Below, in pieces: positions 1 through 11,553 of a DNA stretch of 64,000 nucleotides (position 1 is its first letter; each line of letters opens with the position of its first letter). The notes beneath the pieces were generated by a model that searched no databases, had not been told where the DNA came from, and saw only the letters and a list, made by a program, of their open reading frames with translations. Source of the stretch: Rachicladosporium sp. CCFEE 5018 (lineage: Eukaryota > Ascomycota > Dothideomycetes > Cladosporiales > Cladosporiaceae). Location: the NCBI GenBank assembly GCA_002077045.2, contig KZ111154.1, positions 493,663 through 557,662 on the forward strand, written 5' to 3'. Position numbers and translations under genes: made by a program.

Positions 1-327
1 CTGGTCTTTCGTGATCCAGTGCGTCTTGCCGGTTCCAATCACCACAGCCACATGAGGATCATTCTGATTCTTCAGCAGTTCCAGAGTCTCGCCCTTGGCA
101 ACTCCAGATAGGGGCGCCCATTTGATGCCTGCGTCGTCGGATCGATAGGTAGTTTTGTCGTGTGTGTCTACCACAAGGATGTTGTCGGTATCGTCGAAGT
201 AGGTCAAGACTGCGGGGACTGATTTGAAGGTCGTGCTCTCTACTGATGGCTTGTCTTTCTTCGCTAATGTGAGGACAGAGAGGAAGCCTAGCACCAGGCT
301 GACCAGCATGCCCGGACGTCGATGCAT
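1..327 (-). CDS. VPS10: Vacuolar sorting receptor Vps10/sortilin, N-terminal fragment
   Basis: This is the first 109 codons of a type I membrane receptor that carries vacuolar hydrolases from the late Golgi to the endosome; the rest lies off the left edge. The ATG at 327 starts a short basic stretch followed by a hydrophobic signal peptide (MLVSLVLGFLSVLTLA). The mature part opens with the first blades of the ten-bladed propeller. Recognisable family signatures are YFDDTDNILVV, YRSDDAGIKWAPL (an Asp-box-like YRS.D.G..W) and THWITKDQ. The fragment is in frame to position 1 with no intron seen. It is divergently arranged with the F-box gene that starts at 874. The identification rests on the propeller motifs plus signal peptide and is fairly secure; the length cannot be judged. 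Confidence 0.8.
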   Translation of the reverse strand, partial: MHRRPGMLVSLVLGFLSVLTLAKKDKPSVESTTFKSVPAVLTYFDDTDNILVVDTHDKTTYRSDDAGIKWAPLSGVAKGETLELLKNQNDPHVAVVIGTGKTHWITKDQ

Positions 328-873
328 GATTGTGCCAATGCGAGAATATATGCGCTACCGGAGCGATATGCTAGTGCCGTGCATTGGATGTGCTGTGGTG
401 TTGCTTGAAGCTTACAAAATGCGCATGTGACAATCACGAGCTACTGTACAGATGTTCAATCCCCCGTACACACAGATAGAGGCGCGGACATGACAAAGCG
501 CCACACACACACGCGACGCTCCGCGCCTGCCGAGTCTCACGGCGCACAGGCCAGCTCGCCTTACATTTCGCGATTCGCTCACAACTGCTGCCCTTCACCT
601 CGCCTTGTACCACCCACACACACAAAACCCATCACCATCACCTGCTGCTTTGCCTTGCCAGTTGCTCTCCTCGAGTTCTGCGCATTATAAGTATCACAAC
701 CACACTCTCACATTATCAACACACCCCCCAAACACCCCTGAGGATTGTCACGGTCAATTCCCTCACTTCACTCTTTTGGCGTCTTCAGCTTTTTGCAGGA
801 GTCTCCTATCTAATCTGCTGCACAGTGAGACCATGCGCATTTCCTCATAGACTTGCGTGTGCGTGTATTAGTG
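328..873. promoter_or_regulatory. Divergent upstream region of VPS10 and the F-box gene
   Basis: This 546-bp region lies head to head between two genes, so it should hold both promoters. A TATA-like ATTATAAGTATC lies near 684, on the strand and at a distance suited to the rightward gene (ATG 874). CA-rich stretches occur around 502-516 and 608-622. No convincing coding exon was seen; the short open frames here lack family similarity. Confidence 0.4.
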
Positions 874-3800
874 ATGGCCGAGCCCAACGGTAGGCGCCAC
901 AGCGATGGCTCTTCTTCTGCTTCATCGGCCGACTTCTACGGGAGTGAGGATGCTGGAATACGGGCAGCATCACGCGCCAACAGCACTGGACTGGACTCGG
1001 GAGCAGATGGCAACACAGCTGGACAGGACCTCGCACTAGGCAGCAGCACAGCCGAAATGGATACTGCGACACATACCGGGACTCCAGGAGATGCCCCTGT
1101 GACGGACATGAGCAGCCCGTACACGCAGACAGCAACGCAAACAGCAGCACAGACAGCAGCACACAGCACTAGCAGTGACAGCAACATTGCAATCATGTCT
1201 AATGGACATCATACTAATGGTCACGTGATTGTTCAGGTTGACGAAGACTCCGGATCGGAGATGGATGTCTCTGACACCTCGAGCGAGGCGTCGCTCGCCG
1301 AGCCGAGCACCCCAGAGCAACCGGTCCATGCCGGTTCAAAGCGTAAGCTGGACCTCGCTGGACCAGTGGAAGAAGATGCGGCGCCCGCCGTGGAGGAGCC
1401 GCAGAAGAAGCGCCGCCTGTCCGATGTTCCTGCGGGCAAGGCGCGTCCTCGCGCCGATGGCTCCTCCGCCGCCAATTACTGGACCGATGAAATGTGGCAA
1501 CACATCTTCATTCGCAGTCCACCTGCCATGCTGGCTCGTTGCATGCAGGTCTCGAAGCGCTTCAATACACTGTTGACCAGGACTACGGCACCACCGGCAT
1601 CTAGGGGATCTGGCTCGCGTCTGCGTCTGCTCGACAGTGAATACATCTGGATGCACTCGCGAAAGAACGCCTACCCCAACTTGCCCAGGCCGCTGCAAGG
1701 CTTCAAGGAGTTGGACATGCTTCGCCTGATCGGGTGTCGGGACTGCCAGGCTTGCGGAAAGGTAGGAGTGAGAGTTACGGCAACTTCCGCTTTCAACACA
1801 GGCCCTGGAGATTGTGGTGTCCGAGTAATCTGGTCGTTCAAGCTCCGGCTTTGTGGATCTTGCTTTCAAACTGAGGCGCTCACGGTAAGTCGTGCGCTGT
1901 TCTTGCTACGCGTGCTCACCTAACCTTGTCACACAGGACATCGAACTCATGCAGCGTACCTCCACCGCCTCCTCTCTGCGTCTCGGCCTGCCTCATGCCT
2001 TCCGCACTCCTGACCGCCACTACGTCTATGATCTCATCCGGCAGGCCCAAGGGGGCATCCCAGGCCATCTTCGTATCGTGAAGACCTTCCTCAAGAAAGA
2101 TCTCGCTACCATCACAGATGAGCTTAGTGAAGTCAAGAGCTTCGGTGAGGGTACAGCCGATGAGTGGCGCAAAGGGCTTGCACAGCGCGGAAAAGATGCA
2201 ATGGCAGACGCCTCGCGATGGGAGCGCTGGGAGCAGAACCTTCCGCCTGGCATACAACTCGGCCACTGGATCAGGGAGTATGATCTTGCTTCGTTTCCAC
2301 ATCACTTGGATAACCTCTTGCGCGATGTAAGCGAGGCAAAGGCCAGACACGAGTCTGCGCAGACGAACGGTAAGCTATGCACAATAGTCCTTTCCCCTCC
2401 ATACACCTGTCCTTCGACAAAGCCGCTATGGTAAAGTTTGGCTGTCGCTTTCATCATGGCTATATCGAGTGTCCTTCCCGTCATGCAGTCGATCACATGT
2501 ACTCCTTCTTCAGTCAGTGCCCGCTCCTAACACCATCACAGGTGCTGCTCATCATCAGCAGCCTGATTTCCAGGCTGTCCACGCGCAAGGATATGTGCCA
2601 GCTCCGGGAACGCCACAACAGTTCCAGCCAGTCCAGCCAGCTCAGCCAACTCATAGGGTCATCCGCAACCCTGCGGATGCCAAGGCCGCCCGAGATGCTC
2701 GCCGAGCTGACATTGAGAGGCGCTGCCTAGCGCTAGATCCGCCACTGCAGCCCGCAGCGCTGGACCGCATCAAGGCTTTCCACAACACCATGCAGCTCAC
2801 GGCTACTATGACCGACCAGCAGTGGGAAAACATGCTGAAGCCCAAGCTGCTGGAGGAGCGTGAGGCGGCCGAGCTGGAAGTGCACGAAGCTAATCAGCGC
2901 CTTGCTGCTCTCCAAGCTGCCATGCCAACTGTCTATCAGGCGGATGAGTCTGGACAGCCAACCAAGGAGAACTATGATCATGCGTACGAGCTCAGCCAGC
3001 AGCCGCTGCGGAACAAGCTCAGTGAGTATGCGATCGACTACATCAATGGTGTCTGGCTTGGTGGCCGCACCTTGAACTACCAGACATGCCCTCGCTTCGC
3101 CGTCGAAGTCATCCAGGAGGTTACCAAACGCTACCACGAGGATCGGGAGGCAGCATCCAAGAAAGTCTCGCCTGCGCCTGAGAGCTCGAAGACTTCGACT
3201 CCATCGCCTGAGCCATTTCTCTCACTTGATAACATGAAGTGGGTGTATGAGAACAGGATCAAGCCTTATACGGAACAGTATCGCCGGGAGCCTTTCCAGT
3301 GCGCCGGTTGTGCCAAGGAGAATCTGCCTTTCAAGTGGTTTGGGTTTGAGGGACTCATCCAACACTACGGCGCCAAGCATACCGATGCTTTCAGCCAAGG
3401 CAACATTGTCGTGCACTGGCAGAGTGCGGAATGGCCGGAGGAGCTGCCATTCAACTCAACTTTCCCAGACGGGATGGATCGCCGGCCCCATCATAAGCTA
3501 CAGCCTTATCAACGAGCTAATGGGATGGGACGTTTCGCAGTGACCAGCACCGCCTTGCCGCCAATGGATGGACCGATGCTGAACAATAATCCGCTATTCA
3601 GGAACGGCCAGAATGGACATGGTCACAATGGTGCGCCCGCTATGCCAGAGACACCGGAGATCCCCAAGGAGACCATGGTGCAGCAGATCTCCACTGATGC
3701 TCGTGATGTCTGGGACAAGCTGGACGGCGTACCCGCCATGATGGACAATGTTCGCATGCAAGTCATGATTCATCACGTCAACACTCGCTTCGCAGAACAC

Positions 3801-5444
3801 TTCAAGCGCGCGCCTGAGCTCGACCGCATTACAGACGCGCTCGCCACCAATGCTCTGATGCGTCCGATCAAGACGACTAATGTCCTTGCTTGCAAGCCCT
3901 GTGTCGCAGATCAGACGGACGGCTCAGCCAATTACAAGTCCTACTTCCAGCGCGTTCGCAACCTCAAGCTCTACAATGCCAGTTCGCTGATCACGCACTT
4001 CAAGATCGTCCATCAACCTCACGGCCGCATCAACTGGGAGCACGACATGATCGAGATGCCCGAAATGCAGCTGATCAGTGAGCTCATTCGCGCGCCAGGC
4101 ATGGACGACGAGAAGCTTGCGCTTGTGGCAGCTGCCTTCCCTTCAGCTTTCCCATCACCTCTGCCAGTCATCGGCACCGTGACCGACATGCCTAGCGGGC
4201 CTGATCTAGACAACGGGCTGGCGAACAGGCTGATGAAGAAGTTCGCGCCCAAGAAGACTGAGCCGCCGCAGAGCAAGAAGTCGAAGAAGAAGGGCAAGTT
4301 GGCTAACGGGAACGGGAGAGAGGACTCGGAGCCGTTGCCGCAGCCGAAGGAGGATGAATATGATCCTAGGAAGCCCATGTTCGCACCCTCTTCCGTGGAG
4401 GTGAAGGGCAAGGCTGCGGAGCCGGATCTGTCGAAGTACGATACCGATCTTGCCAGGAAGGAGAGCAAGGCTGCGTACGGTGGAAGTGGGCTGGCTGGAA
4501 GCTATCAGCTTGCTCCGGAGACGTTGGCGGCGTTGAGCAACTTGACGGCGCTGACGAAGAGTGTGGAGGTCGCGAATGCTGCGAAGGCTGGTGCTGTGAA
4601 CGGAAGTGCTACGAACGGATTCAGCGCGCCAATGCAGGTTGATGACAGGGAGCGCAGTCCTTCTGTGGGCGCACCGGAGCCACGTGCTGCGACTACCAAT
4701 GGGCACAAGCCTGCTGCGACCGCCGTGCCGGATATCGCGGCCATACTGGCGCAGCTCAACCCCATGGGTCTTCAGGCTGCTGGTGGCACAGCGACGCCAC
4801 AGTCCGCTACGACTGCCTACGGTCAGCGAAGTAGCGTCTACGAACCACCTCCCCGTCCGCAGGTCTACACGCCAGCCGCCGCTCAGCCCGCATGGACGCC
4901 AGCCGAGGCCACTCCAGCTCCACCATCGACATACGGCTATCGTGCCTCCGCTGAGCCAGCACAAGGTCTGGGTCAAGATCTACAAGCTGCTCTCGCTCGT
5001 AATGCGCGCGCGTACGCTTCGAACGCCGAGCAGTACCGTCCAGCCTCGGCCGTCGTGCCACAAGCTTATGCTCCGCCACCAGCCCACACCCCATACGCTA
5101 CTGAGCAGCAGCCCTATCTGCCTGTCTCTCCACCACGCTACCGCAGGGTGTACGACGAAGCTCCAGCGCAGCCAACACAATATCAGCCCGTATACCAGCA
5201 GCCGGCTCAGCCGGCTTACCAGCAATACGCGCAAGAGCCGCAGTATCGCCAGCCCGGTCAGCCGCAGCCGTATGAGCATCGCCCGAGCTATGCGCCGGCT
5301 CCGACGCAGTATGCGCCCCAGCCGGTGTATATTGATGAGTATGGGCGTGAACTTGTGCCCGTTGAGCACCAGTTGCAGCCGCAGCAGTATGCGCCACAGC
5401 AACAGCAGTACCATCAGGGCTACCCGGCTGAGCGTGGGTATCCT

Positions 5445-5475
<31 letters not shown>

Positions 5476-5489
5476 GGTGGCAGGGGTGA
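874..5489 (+). CDS. Large F-box-like protein with two zinc-finger-like motifs and a Gln/Pro/Tyr-rich tail
   Basis: Three exons: 874-1884, 1937-2369 and 2542-5489 (introns of 52 and 172 nt), giving 1463 residues. I chose ATG 874 (MAEPNGRRHSDG) because the frame upstream of it has no ATG. The N-terminus is Ser/Thr-rich and acidic, with nuclear-localisation-like clusters (SKRKLDL, EPQKKRRLS). An F-box-like helix set follows at about residues 200-240 (NYWTDEMWQHIFIRSP), then a cysteine cluster (CRDCQACGKVG, CGSCFQTE). Exon 3 encodes two C2H2-like motifs (FQCAGCAKENL...HYGAKH and LACKPC...LITHFKIVH) and a Lys-rich linker. The last 250 residues or so are Pro/Gln/Tyr-rich and end in ten consecutive CAG-encoded glutamines. 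The architecture resembles a fungal family annotated as F-box proteins with a domain of unknown function. A nuclear SCF-adaptor or RNA-related role is inference only. Confidence 0.75.
5445..5474 (+). repeat. Perfect (CAG)10 trinucleotide tract
   Basis: Ten uninterrupted CAG codons encode polyglutamine four residues before the stop codon of the F-box/zinc-finger gene (tail QQ-RWQG). An uninterrupted tract of this kind is expected to be length-polymorphic between strains. Confidence 0.9.
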
Positions 5490-5945
5490 AGGAGGTAATG
5501 TGAGGTCCACTAAAGTGAGACTGGAGAGTGAGGGCAAATGAGCGAGAAAGATCATTGGAATTGTACTACTAGCTTCGCTTCACTTCGCGTTCGCATGAGG
5601 GAAGATTTGATCGCTTCTTTTGTGGTGAGCGGTCTGGGGATGAGGGAGAGGCTGTAAGACTAGACAGGATTGAGCAGACTGTACGATACGTTTACTTTGA
5701 TAGCCTCACTTCCCACATCGATCACTTGATCTCCATCTTTTGCGCTGTTCCACGACGACCACATCGGAGTCAAAAGCCACATCTCGCAATCATCCCTCGT
5801 TGCCATTGTAGGCTACAGTTCGCTGTGCTGGCTGGGTGTATAATACCTAGAGCGCTGTCTCAGATACCTGAAGAGTCATACTCGTGTCTATGTACGTTGT
5901 ATGCATCGATTATTCCCAAATGTCCCTGGCTCTTGCTCCGCCATT
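5490..5945. other. Convergent 3' intergenic region
   Basis: This 456-bp stretch lies between the stop of the F-box gene and the stop of MMS19. It presumably holds both 3' untranslated regions and polyadenylation sites. I see no exon, RNA gene or repeat in it. Confidence 0.5.
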
Positions 5946-8900
5946 CTATTCCGCAGCTTCCTCCTCCATCCCCATCCACGCCCCTCTACACTTCACCGCC
6001 TCCGTCCTTACACTCCGCTTCGAATCATCCAGACTCGGCACGAGTTTCCTGATGATCTGCCGTCGGAATGGTAGCACGACTTCGCGCTTGAGGTGCGTGG
6101 GGAGTAGCGTGAGGCATTGTAGTGCCTTCGCTCTTACGGCTGCTGAGTTGACTGGCGGAGGTGCTGTGGTGGTCGAGGGTGTGACAGTCGGCTGGGACGC
6201 GGCAGATCCGGGCTTCGGCTTAGGTGGTGGCGAGGCGCAGGTCAGTAGCCGGGAGATGAGGGACGAAGCGTGTTCGGACAGCGTGTCGGGGTCGTGGAGG
6301 AGAGCTGCTTCGAGGATTGCGAGGATAGGTGGTTTGACATCTTGAGCCGTGCTTTGCGATGTGGGTAGATCTAGCACCTGCAGTAATGGTGGCACAAGCT
6401 CTGGTAGAGAGGGCTGTAGCACTGTGTAGGGAATGTGCTGTAGTATGCCCGCTAATGCGAGGAGGTAAGGTTGTTTCTTGATTGATTCTGTGGTCTTTAG
6501 GGCGCCGAGGAGAGGTGGTGTGAGGAGCGCGAAGGTGCGTTGTTTGTGGAGCGGTGAAATAGTGCAGTGATTCGCCTTGCTCAGCAGCGCATCAGGAGCG
6601 AGGAGAGTGGCGAAAGCCTGGGCTGTCTGTGCGGAGGCTGTGGAAAGTAGATCGAGAAGGGCGTGGAGGTAAGTTGACGTGAGGGCGGACGTCTTGCCGA
6701 GAAGAATGAGTGCTTTCGTAATGGCGAGGGAGATGTGAATCTGCTGTTGTGTAGGATCTGATGCAAGCAATTGTGTAACGTCTAGTCCTGCGTCTTGCAG
6801 TGATGCTTGCATCGATTTGGCAGGTATGAACTTATTGATGAGGAGGGTGATGTGTCGCAAAAGAACGCTCGTACTCGCATCGGTATTTGTGCCGTCCAGC
6901 AACAAGTTGCCCAGTGTCTTGAGCAGATTGTGCACATCGGTCGGCTCAACAACTTCAGGCCGCAGTGCAGCGAAGTAGTGCAGCGACAGCGGCGCCAGCG
7001 ATTGAACACTAGCACCTTTCGTGCGCTGCTCATCAATCAGCCATTGCAGTGATGTTCGATAGACCGTGCTTTGGAAGTGTGGTGTCTGGGATCGCAGCAG
7101 GATGTTGGTGATTCGTCCAACAATCTCCGTTTCTGCCGAATCGCGAGATTCGGGTGCTGCTTCTTTGATCAGCGCGAGTAGAGGCTCAGCGTAGTCGCCG
7201 AAATATGAGCTTCGCACAGCACCATCTTCCTGTAATGGCGAGCCGTAAGTGAAGGCATACAACAGTGCAAGCAGGAGAGCATGCTGGTATGACATGGATG
7301 CTTGGTGATGCCTTGCAGCGTTCAGTCGGCTCTTCAGCCGCACAACAATGGTGTCGAAGATCTCAGTCTCCGTACTCAGCCGGGCGAGCGCTTCCAAGGT
7401 CGCTTTGTATGATGTGTCGTCGCTGGGAGAGTCGGGTAAGTCGACCATCATGGCTGGTATGGCTTTACTTCGCACTGTCTGAGGTACAGTGTGAGCCATC
7501 TCTGTCAGCGCCGCAATGGCTTCGGCTCGGATGTCTCCATGGCCGGTGGTATGTTCGTGGAGGACCATGTCAGTCACGGCGTCTACTGTTCGCTCGACTT
7601 CCTCATCTGATAGTAATTTGGGTATGGCCGTCAGTTGTACCAGTCCGTTCAGTGAAGCCAGTCTGAACGAAACTTCAGCCTTCGGTGCGCTGACGGCGGC
7701 ACGAAGCATGACCTCGAGTGCATCGCTACTATGTGACTTCAGTCCCTCCACGATCAGCTCATCGCTAGAGGCATGCATATCAATGTATGCCTTGAGTATC
7801 TCATTCAGCACTTCGATCAGGCCTCGTCGTTTCGCGATCGACTCTGAAGACTTGAAAAGCGTGAACAACGTTGGTAGTATACCCTTTACGATTCGATCCG
7901 CCACAACAGGTGCCGCAGAGGATACTGCATGTAGTATTCGACCAGCAGCGCGCGATTGAGTCGTTGGTGCGTCTTCGAGATGCTCGTTGCATTCTTTGAC
8001 TATGGGACGAAGATAGGCAGTCAGTGGCCCGTCCATGCCAGTCGAAAAAGCGGTTGCAATCAGCGCGAGGGCTTTCAAGGCTTCGTTAACCAAGTCTTCC
8101 TCTTGGGCAGCTAGAATCTCGAACTTCAATGCATCCCATAGCGTGACAGAGTACAGATTGACGGTCTTCGGCTCGTAGCTAACGACACAAGCTTGTATCG
8201 TGTGCAGTACGTCTCTCTGAAGTCTCGTCAGCGATGTACCTTTAGAAGGACCATGGCAAGAGACACACCTTCGTATTCATAGCCGTCGAATCCAACTTAT
8301 CCAACAACGCCGGAAATGCATATGGCGCACACTCCCCACTAGCAGCAATGCAACCCTTCAATCGATCCTTGAGATCCTGCGCCGTAATCCCATACGGATC
8401 GTCAGGAGGCGGCTTGAACGTGATGGGAAAGTAGTTGAACACCGCATCGAACAGATCCTGCGCATAAGCATGAACATTCCATTCAGCGAGCGGCACTTGC
8501 AGGACAGAAAAAACGATCATGAGATTTCGAGGATCTTTTTCGCCTTCGAAGAGCGCGATGAAGGAGGGAAGGAGGTTCACGTCCGATTCGTGGAGAGATT
8601 GGAGCGCGGTGCGGTACTTGGCCATAAGGAGGTCGATCAGTTGAAGGATGGCATAGCGTTCGGATTGGAGTTTGAAGTGCTTCAATGGATTTGCATGATC
8701 GACGAAGGTTTGCAGCACACGCTGCGCTAGAGTCGAGTCCCATTTTCCGAGACGTTCGAGGGCTAGCAGGGCGCGGGCGGAGGATCCAATGCCTTCAGTG
8801 TCGCTCTCGAGACGGTTGAGGATGAAGTCGACGAGTAATCGTCGCTCTTGACCAGAAAGTACTCGGGGAGAGACGGCATCTAAGACATCGGCGAGGTAGG

Positions 8901-9081
8901 CTATTGAGTTGGATCTTCGACCCGCATCGTCTTTGGCGTTGATATACGGTTCCAGATCCGTGATCAGGTTGATCAATTTCAGCTCCTTCGATTCGAGTTT
9001 CCGGGCACTGTTCTGGGCGACATCTTTGGCTGCGGTTTTGTTTTTGTCGACCTCATAGAGGTATTGTTGAATGTCTGACAT
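5946..9081 (-). CDS. MMS19: MMS19/Met18, cytosolic iron-sulfur cluster targeting HEAT-repeat protein
   Basis: Two exons, 9081-8269 and 8216-5946 (intron 52 nt, phase 0), give 1027 residues, about the family's usual length. MMS19 is a scaffold of the CIA targeting complex. It delivers iron-sulfur clusters to DNA-metabolism enzymes such as the XPD helicase, polymerases and primase. The N-terminal family domain is recognisable (LVDFILNRLESD, YGITAQDLKDRLKGC, CAPYAFPALLDKLDS). So is the conserved segment after the splice (KRDVLHTIQACV, YSVTLWDALKFEI). The rest is helical HEAT-like repeat. The start is ATG 9081; a GTG two codons upstream was ignored. I preferred the acceptor at 8217 because it yields MNTK-RDVLHT, which fits the family; a 45-nt alternative inserts VLQ. 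It shares a 219-bp upstream region with the complex I gene. Confidence 0.9.
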
Positions 9082-9300
9082 GTCCACATGCTTGTCTCAC
9101 TAAAAGTCGATGTCGACATCATCCCAAGATTTCTCAAGATCTAGTGGCGCATATCTCAAAGTTCATCAGGCAGGAACCTGGTTACTGCCTCAGGCAATTA
9201 CCCGATCGCAGCTCCAAATCCACCTCGATCTTGTCAATTGCACACTGGGCTAGTCCCTAACTACCGTACCAAGGTCCTCCACGCCGTCACTCCAGTCAAC
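9082..9300. promoter_or_regulatory. Short bidirectional upstream region MMS19 / complex I 12 kDa subunit
   Basis: Only 219 bp separate the two divergent start codons, so both promoters must lie here or overlap the coding ends. No clear TATA element was seen. Confidence 0.45.
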
Positions 9301-9779
9301 ATGCCGACCCCCGAATCCGCCTCCTTCCTCGCCGCCAAGCCCTCCGTCCCCCCAACCTTCGACGGCGTAGACTATAACGACAACCGCGCGCTCAAAGCGG
9401 CGCAAGACGCTGTGATCCGCGAGCAATGGGTGCAGTCCATGATGGCGCGGCTGATAAGAGAGGAGATGGGGAAGTGCTATTATAGAGAAGGGGTGAACCA
9501 TTTGGAGAAGTGTGGGGCTTTGAGAGGTGAGTGCGATTGAGTGCTAGATTGTGCTTCATCTGGGGAGCGACAGAGCTGGGTTCGGGGGGGGGTGGGGAAC
9601 CTGGACTGGGCGAATCTGAAAAGAGTGCTGAGGCGCAGTGCATGGAGAGCTTAGTCCGAGCTATTGGGTGACGGGAGGCTGACTTTGCGACAATGGCAGA
9701 ACGATACATGGAGCAACTGAAGCACGCGAAGATCAAGGGACATCTGTTCCAGCAGCAAAACTACATCCCAAAGGAGTAG
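9301..9779 (+). CDS. NDUFB10: NADH:ubiquinone oxidoreductase 12 kDa subunit (NDUFB10/PDSW-like)
   Basis: Exons 9301-9526 and 9700-9779 (intron 173 nt, phase 1) encode 101 residues. This is an accessory subunit of respiratory complex I on the intermembrane-space face of the mitochondrial inner membrane. The sequence has the family's near-invariant features: MPTPESASFLA at the N-terminus, VPPTFDGVDYND, REQWVQSMMARL, KCYYREGVNHLEKC with its cysteines, and the terminal KGHLFQQQNY. Joining the exons gives LRERYMEQL across the splice, as expected. The intron is unusually long for this window and contains a G-rich run. There is no cleavable presequence, which is normal for this subunit. Confidence 0.9.
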
Positions 9780-10278
9780 ATTGAAAGATATCACATGAGA
9801 TCGGAGGGCATTCAAGTCAGAGTCTAAGAGTTCAGCGTGATTGGAGAGCATCGCTTGGTGGCACCCCAAGTGTGGATGTGAGCAGGACTGGACTGGAGGA
9901 TCTACGACCACGGGAATGGAACGCACGGAGAGGCGCTGCGCAACATAGCGAGGACATGATCAGAGAGACGGTATGGGAGGATTTGTACATAAGAAACATG
10001 AATGCAAATCAGTACAACGCATCACCACGCTCGTGATTCCACGTTGATATATTGTTTGGGATGAGCGAAGCTATATGGTACTTAGCAAAAGCCTGCTAGT
10101 CTAAGCCAAGATGCTCGCCCCGTAGTGTTCCATCCCTCAAATTCCCTGTAGATGCTCACCTCATAGTGCTATCCCGGCCAGTGCCTGAACTCCCATAGAT
10201 CGCATCAAACATCGTTTCTCGTAGTTCACATGCATCTCACCTCCCGTGCGCCCAATAGTAAGTTTCCCTCTCCTAGTC
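9780..10278. other. Convergent 3' intergenic region
   Basis: This 499-bp stretch lies between two converging genes. I see no exon, RNA gene or repeat in it. Confidence 0.45.
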
Positions 10279-11553
10279 TCAAACCTGCACACTCCCCCTC
10301 GCCAAACTCCTCCTCAACCCCATACCCCTCCTCACACCTCCACCGACTTCCGCAGCACACCCCCTCGCGCCCAGAACACCCGCTTCGGACGCCTCAAGCA
10401 GGCCCGCTTCTTTGCCCACCGCATACCCCGCGGAGAAGCTCAGCGCTGAAAGCACTACGACGACACCCACTGACGCCACCCACGTCAGTAGTGTCGGCGA
10501 TAGCTCGTCGAGAGAGGACGATCGCCGCGGCTTCTTGCGCGGAGACGCGTGGTCCTTACTCTGTTCTCGAGGTCGAGGGCGGCGGTTCTGGGGCGGTCGC
10601 AGGGCTGAGAGGTCGGTAGGTGGGTTTTGGGCGGATGTGGAGGTCATGCTCGTAGACGTGCGGCGGATGGTCGGTCGGAAGAGAGGTTCAGCTAAATCTA
10701 TCGGCCTTGCTGTTGGTACATTATTGGGCAGAGCAGACTCGGGCACAAGGCGAAAGGAGATCGGTTCGATTCGCGTCGGTCGTGCTGATTGCGTGGTCGC
10801 TGTTGTAGATCGCTTAGTGGCTGTGTCGCTCTTGAGACTTCGTGCAGCTGCGGCGCAGGACAGGAGCGTGCTGAGACTCGCTCGTAACGCCTCGTCGTGC
10901 TGCAGCGCCGCGTTGTAGGATGGTGATAATATGTTTTGTGGCATATGATGACTGCTGTGAGTGTGTGTATTGGGCATAGACTGCCTAGTGGTACTTCTCG
11001 AAGCACCCGGTCGTGATGGTGGGAAGTATGAACCAGGTACGGGCTGGCTTGCAGTCCTCGTCTGGCCACCCGACGGAGGATGCGAGAACGCATTCGGCTG
11101 TGGCGTGAAGCACGCGTCGTTGTTGGCGATCGGGTGGTTGACTGCAGTCTTGTTTTCATCATCTGAGGAGTCTGCTGCAGCTGTTGAGTTCACGCCTGGT
11201 ACGTGCTGTGCTGGTGAGCCTTGCGCAGCTCCAGACTGCACCTGTGGCACTTCGCCTGAAGACGTCATGACGCGGTCTGATTCGCTCTCGCTCTCTTCAT
11301 ACTCTTCTTGACTGCTTGCAGTGCCTGTACTTGGCGATCGCGCCAGTATGTGCAAGCCAGAAGGCGCTGTGGGCCTCAGCAGTCTCCTCCTTCGCTGTGT
11401 AGGGCCGTGCTGGACTTGCGGTCCAGTAGCGACTACCTCGTCGTTGATCGACGACAGAGAGGAGGACGAAGGCTGCGAGCCGATCTCAACCCATGAATCT
11501 GTGGTGTACAAGTCAGCATGATGACCGTGGTAGACCGTATGATATCGCTCCAT
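10279..11553 (-). CDS. Conserved hypothetical Ser-rich protein with one C-terminal membrane segment
   Basis: A single exon of 424 residues. I chose the ATG at 11553 (MERYHTVYHGHH); the open frame continues upstream but that part looks like 5' UTR. The N-terminus carries a compact Ser-rich motif (SWVEIGSQPSSSSLSSI) and an acidic one (SQEEYEESESESDRV) that I associate with an uncharacterised Pezizomycotina family. A disordered Ser/Thr/Pro-rich middle and a basic patch (PRKKPRRSSS) follow. Then comes one hydrophobic helix at about residues 355-380 (LLTWVASVGVVVVLSALSF) and a 44-residue Gly/Arg-rich tail. Basic residues before the helix would suggest a cytosolic or nucleoplasmic N-terminal domain, for instance at the ER or nuclear envelope, but this is inference. 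No enzyme motif is visible. Confidence 0.6.
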   Translation of the reverse strand: MERYHTVYHGHHADLYTTDSWVEIGSQPSSSSLSSINDEVVATGPQVQHGPTQRRRRLLRPTAPSGLHILARSPSTGTASSQEEYEESESESDRVMTSSGEVPQVQSGAAQGSPAQHVPGVNSTAAADSSDDENKTAVNHPIANNDACFTPQPNAFSHPPSGGQTRTASQPVPGSYFPPSRPGASRSTTRQSMPNTHTHSSHHMPQNILSPSYNAALQHDEALRASLSTLLSCAAAARSLKSDTATKRSTTATTQSARPTRIEPISFRLVPESALPNNVPTARPIDLAEPLFRPTIRRTSTSMTSTSAQNPPTDLSALRPPQNRRPRPREQSKDHASPRKKPRRSSSLDELSPTLLTWVASVGVVVVLSALSFSAGYAVGKEAGLLEASEAGVLGARGCAAEVGGGVRRGMGLRRSLARGSVQV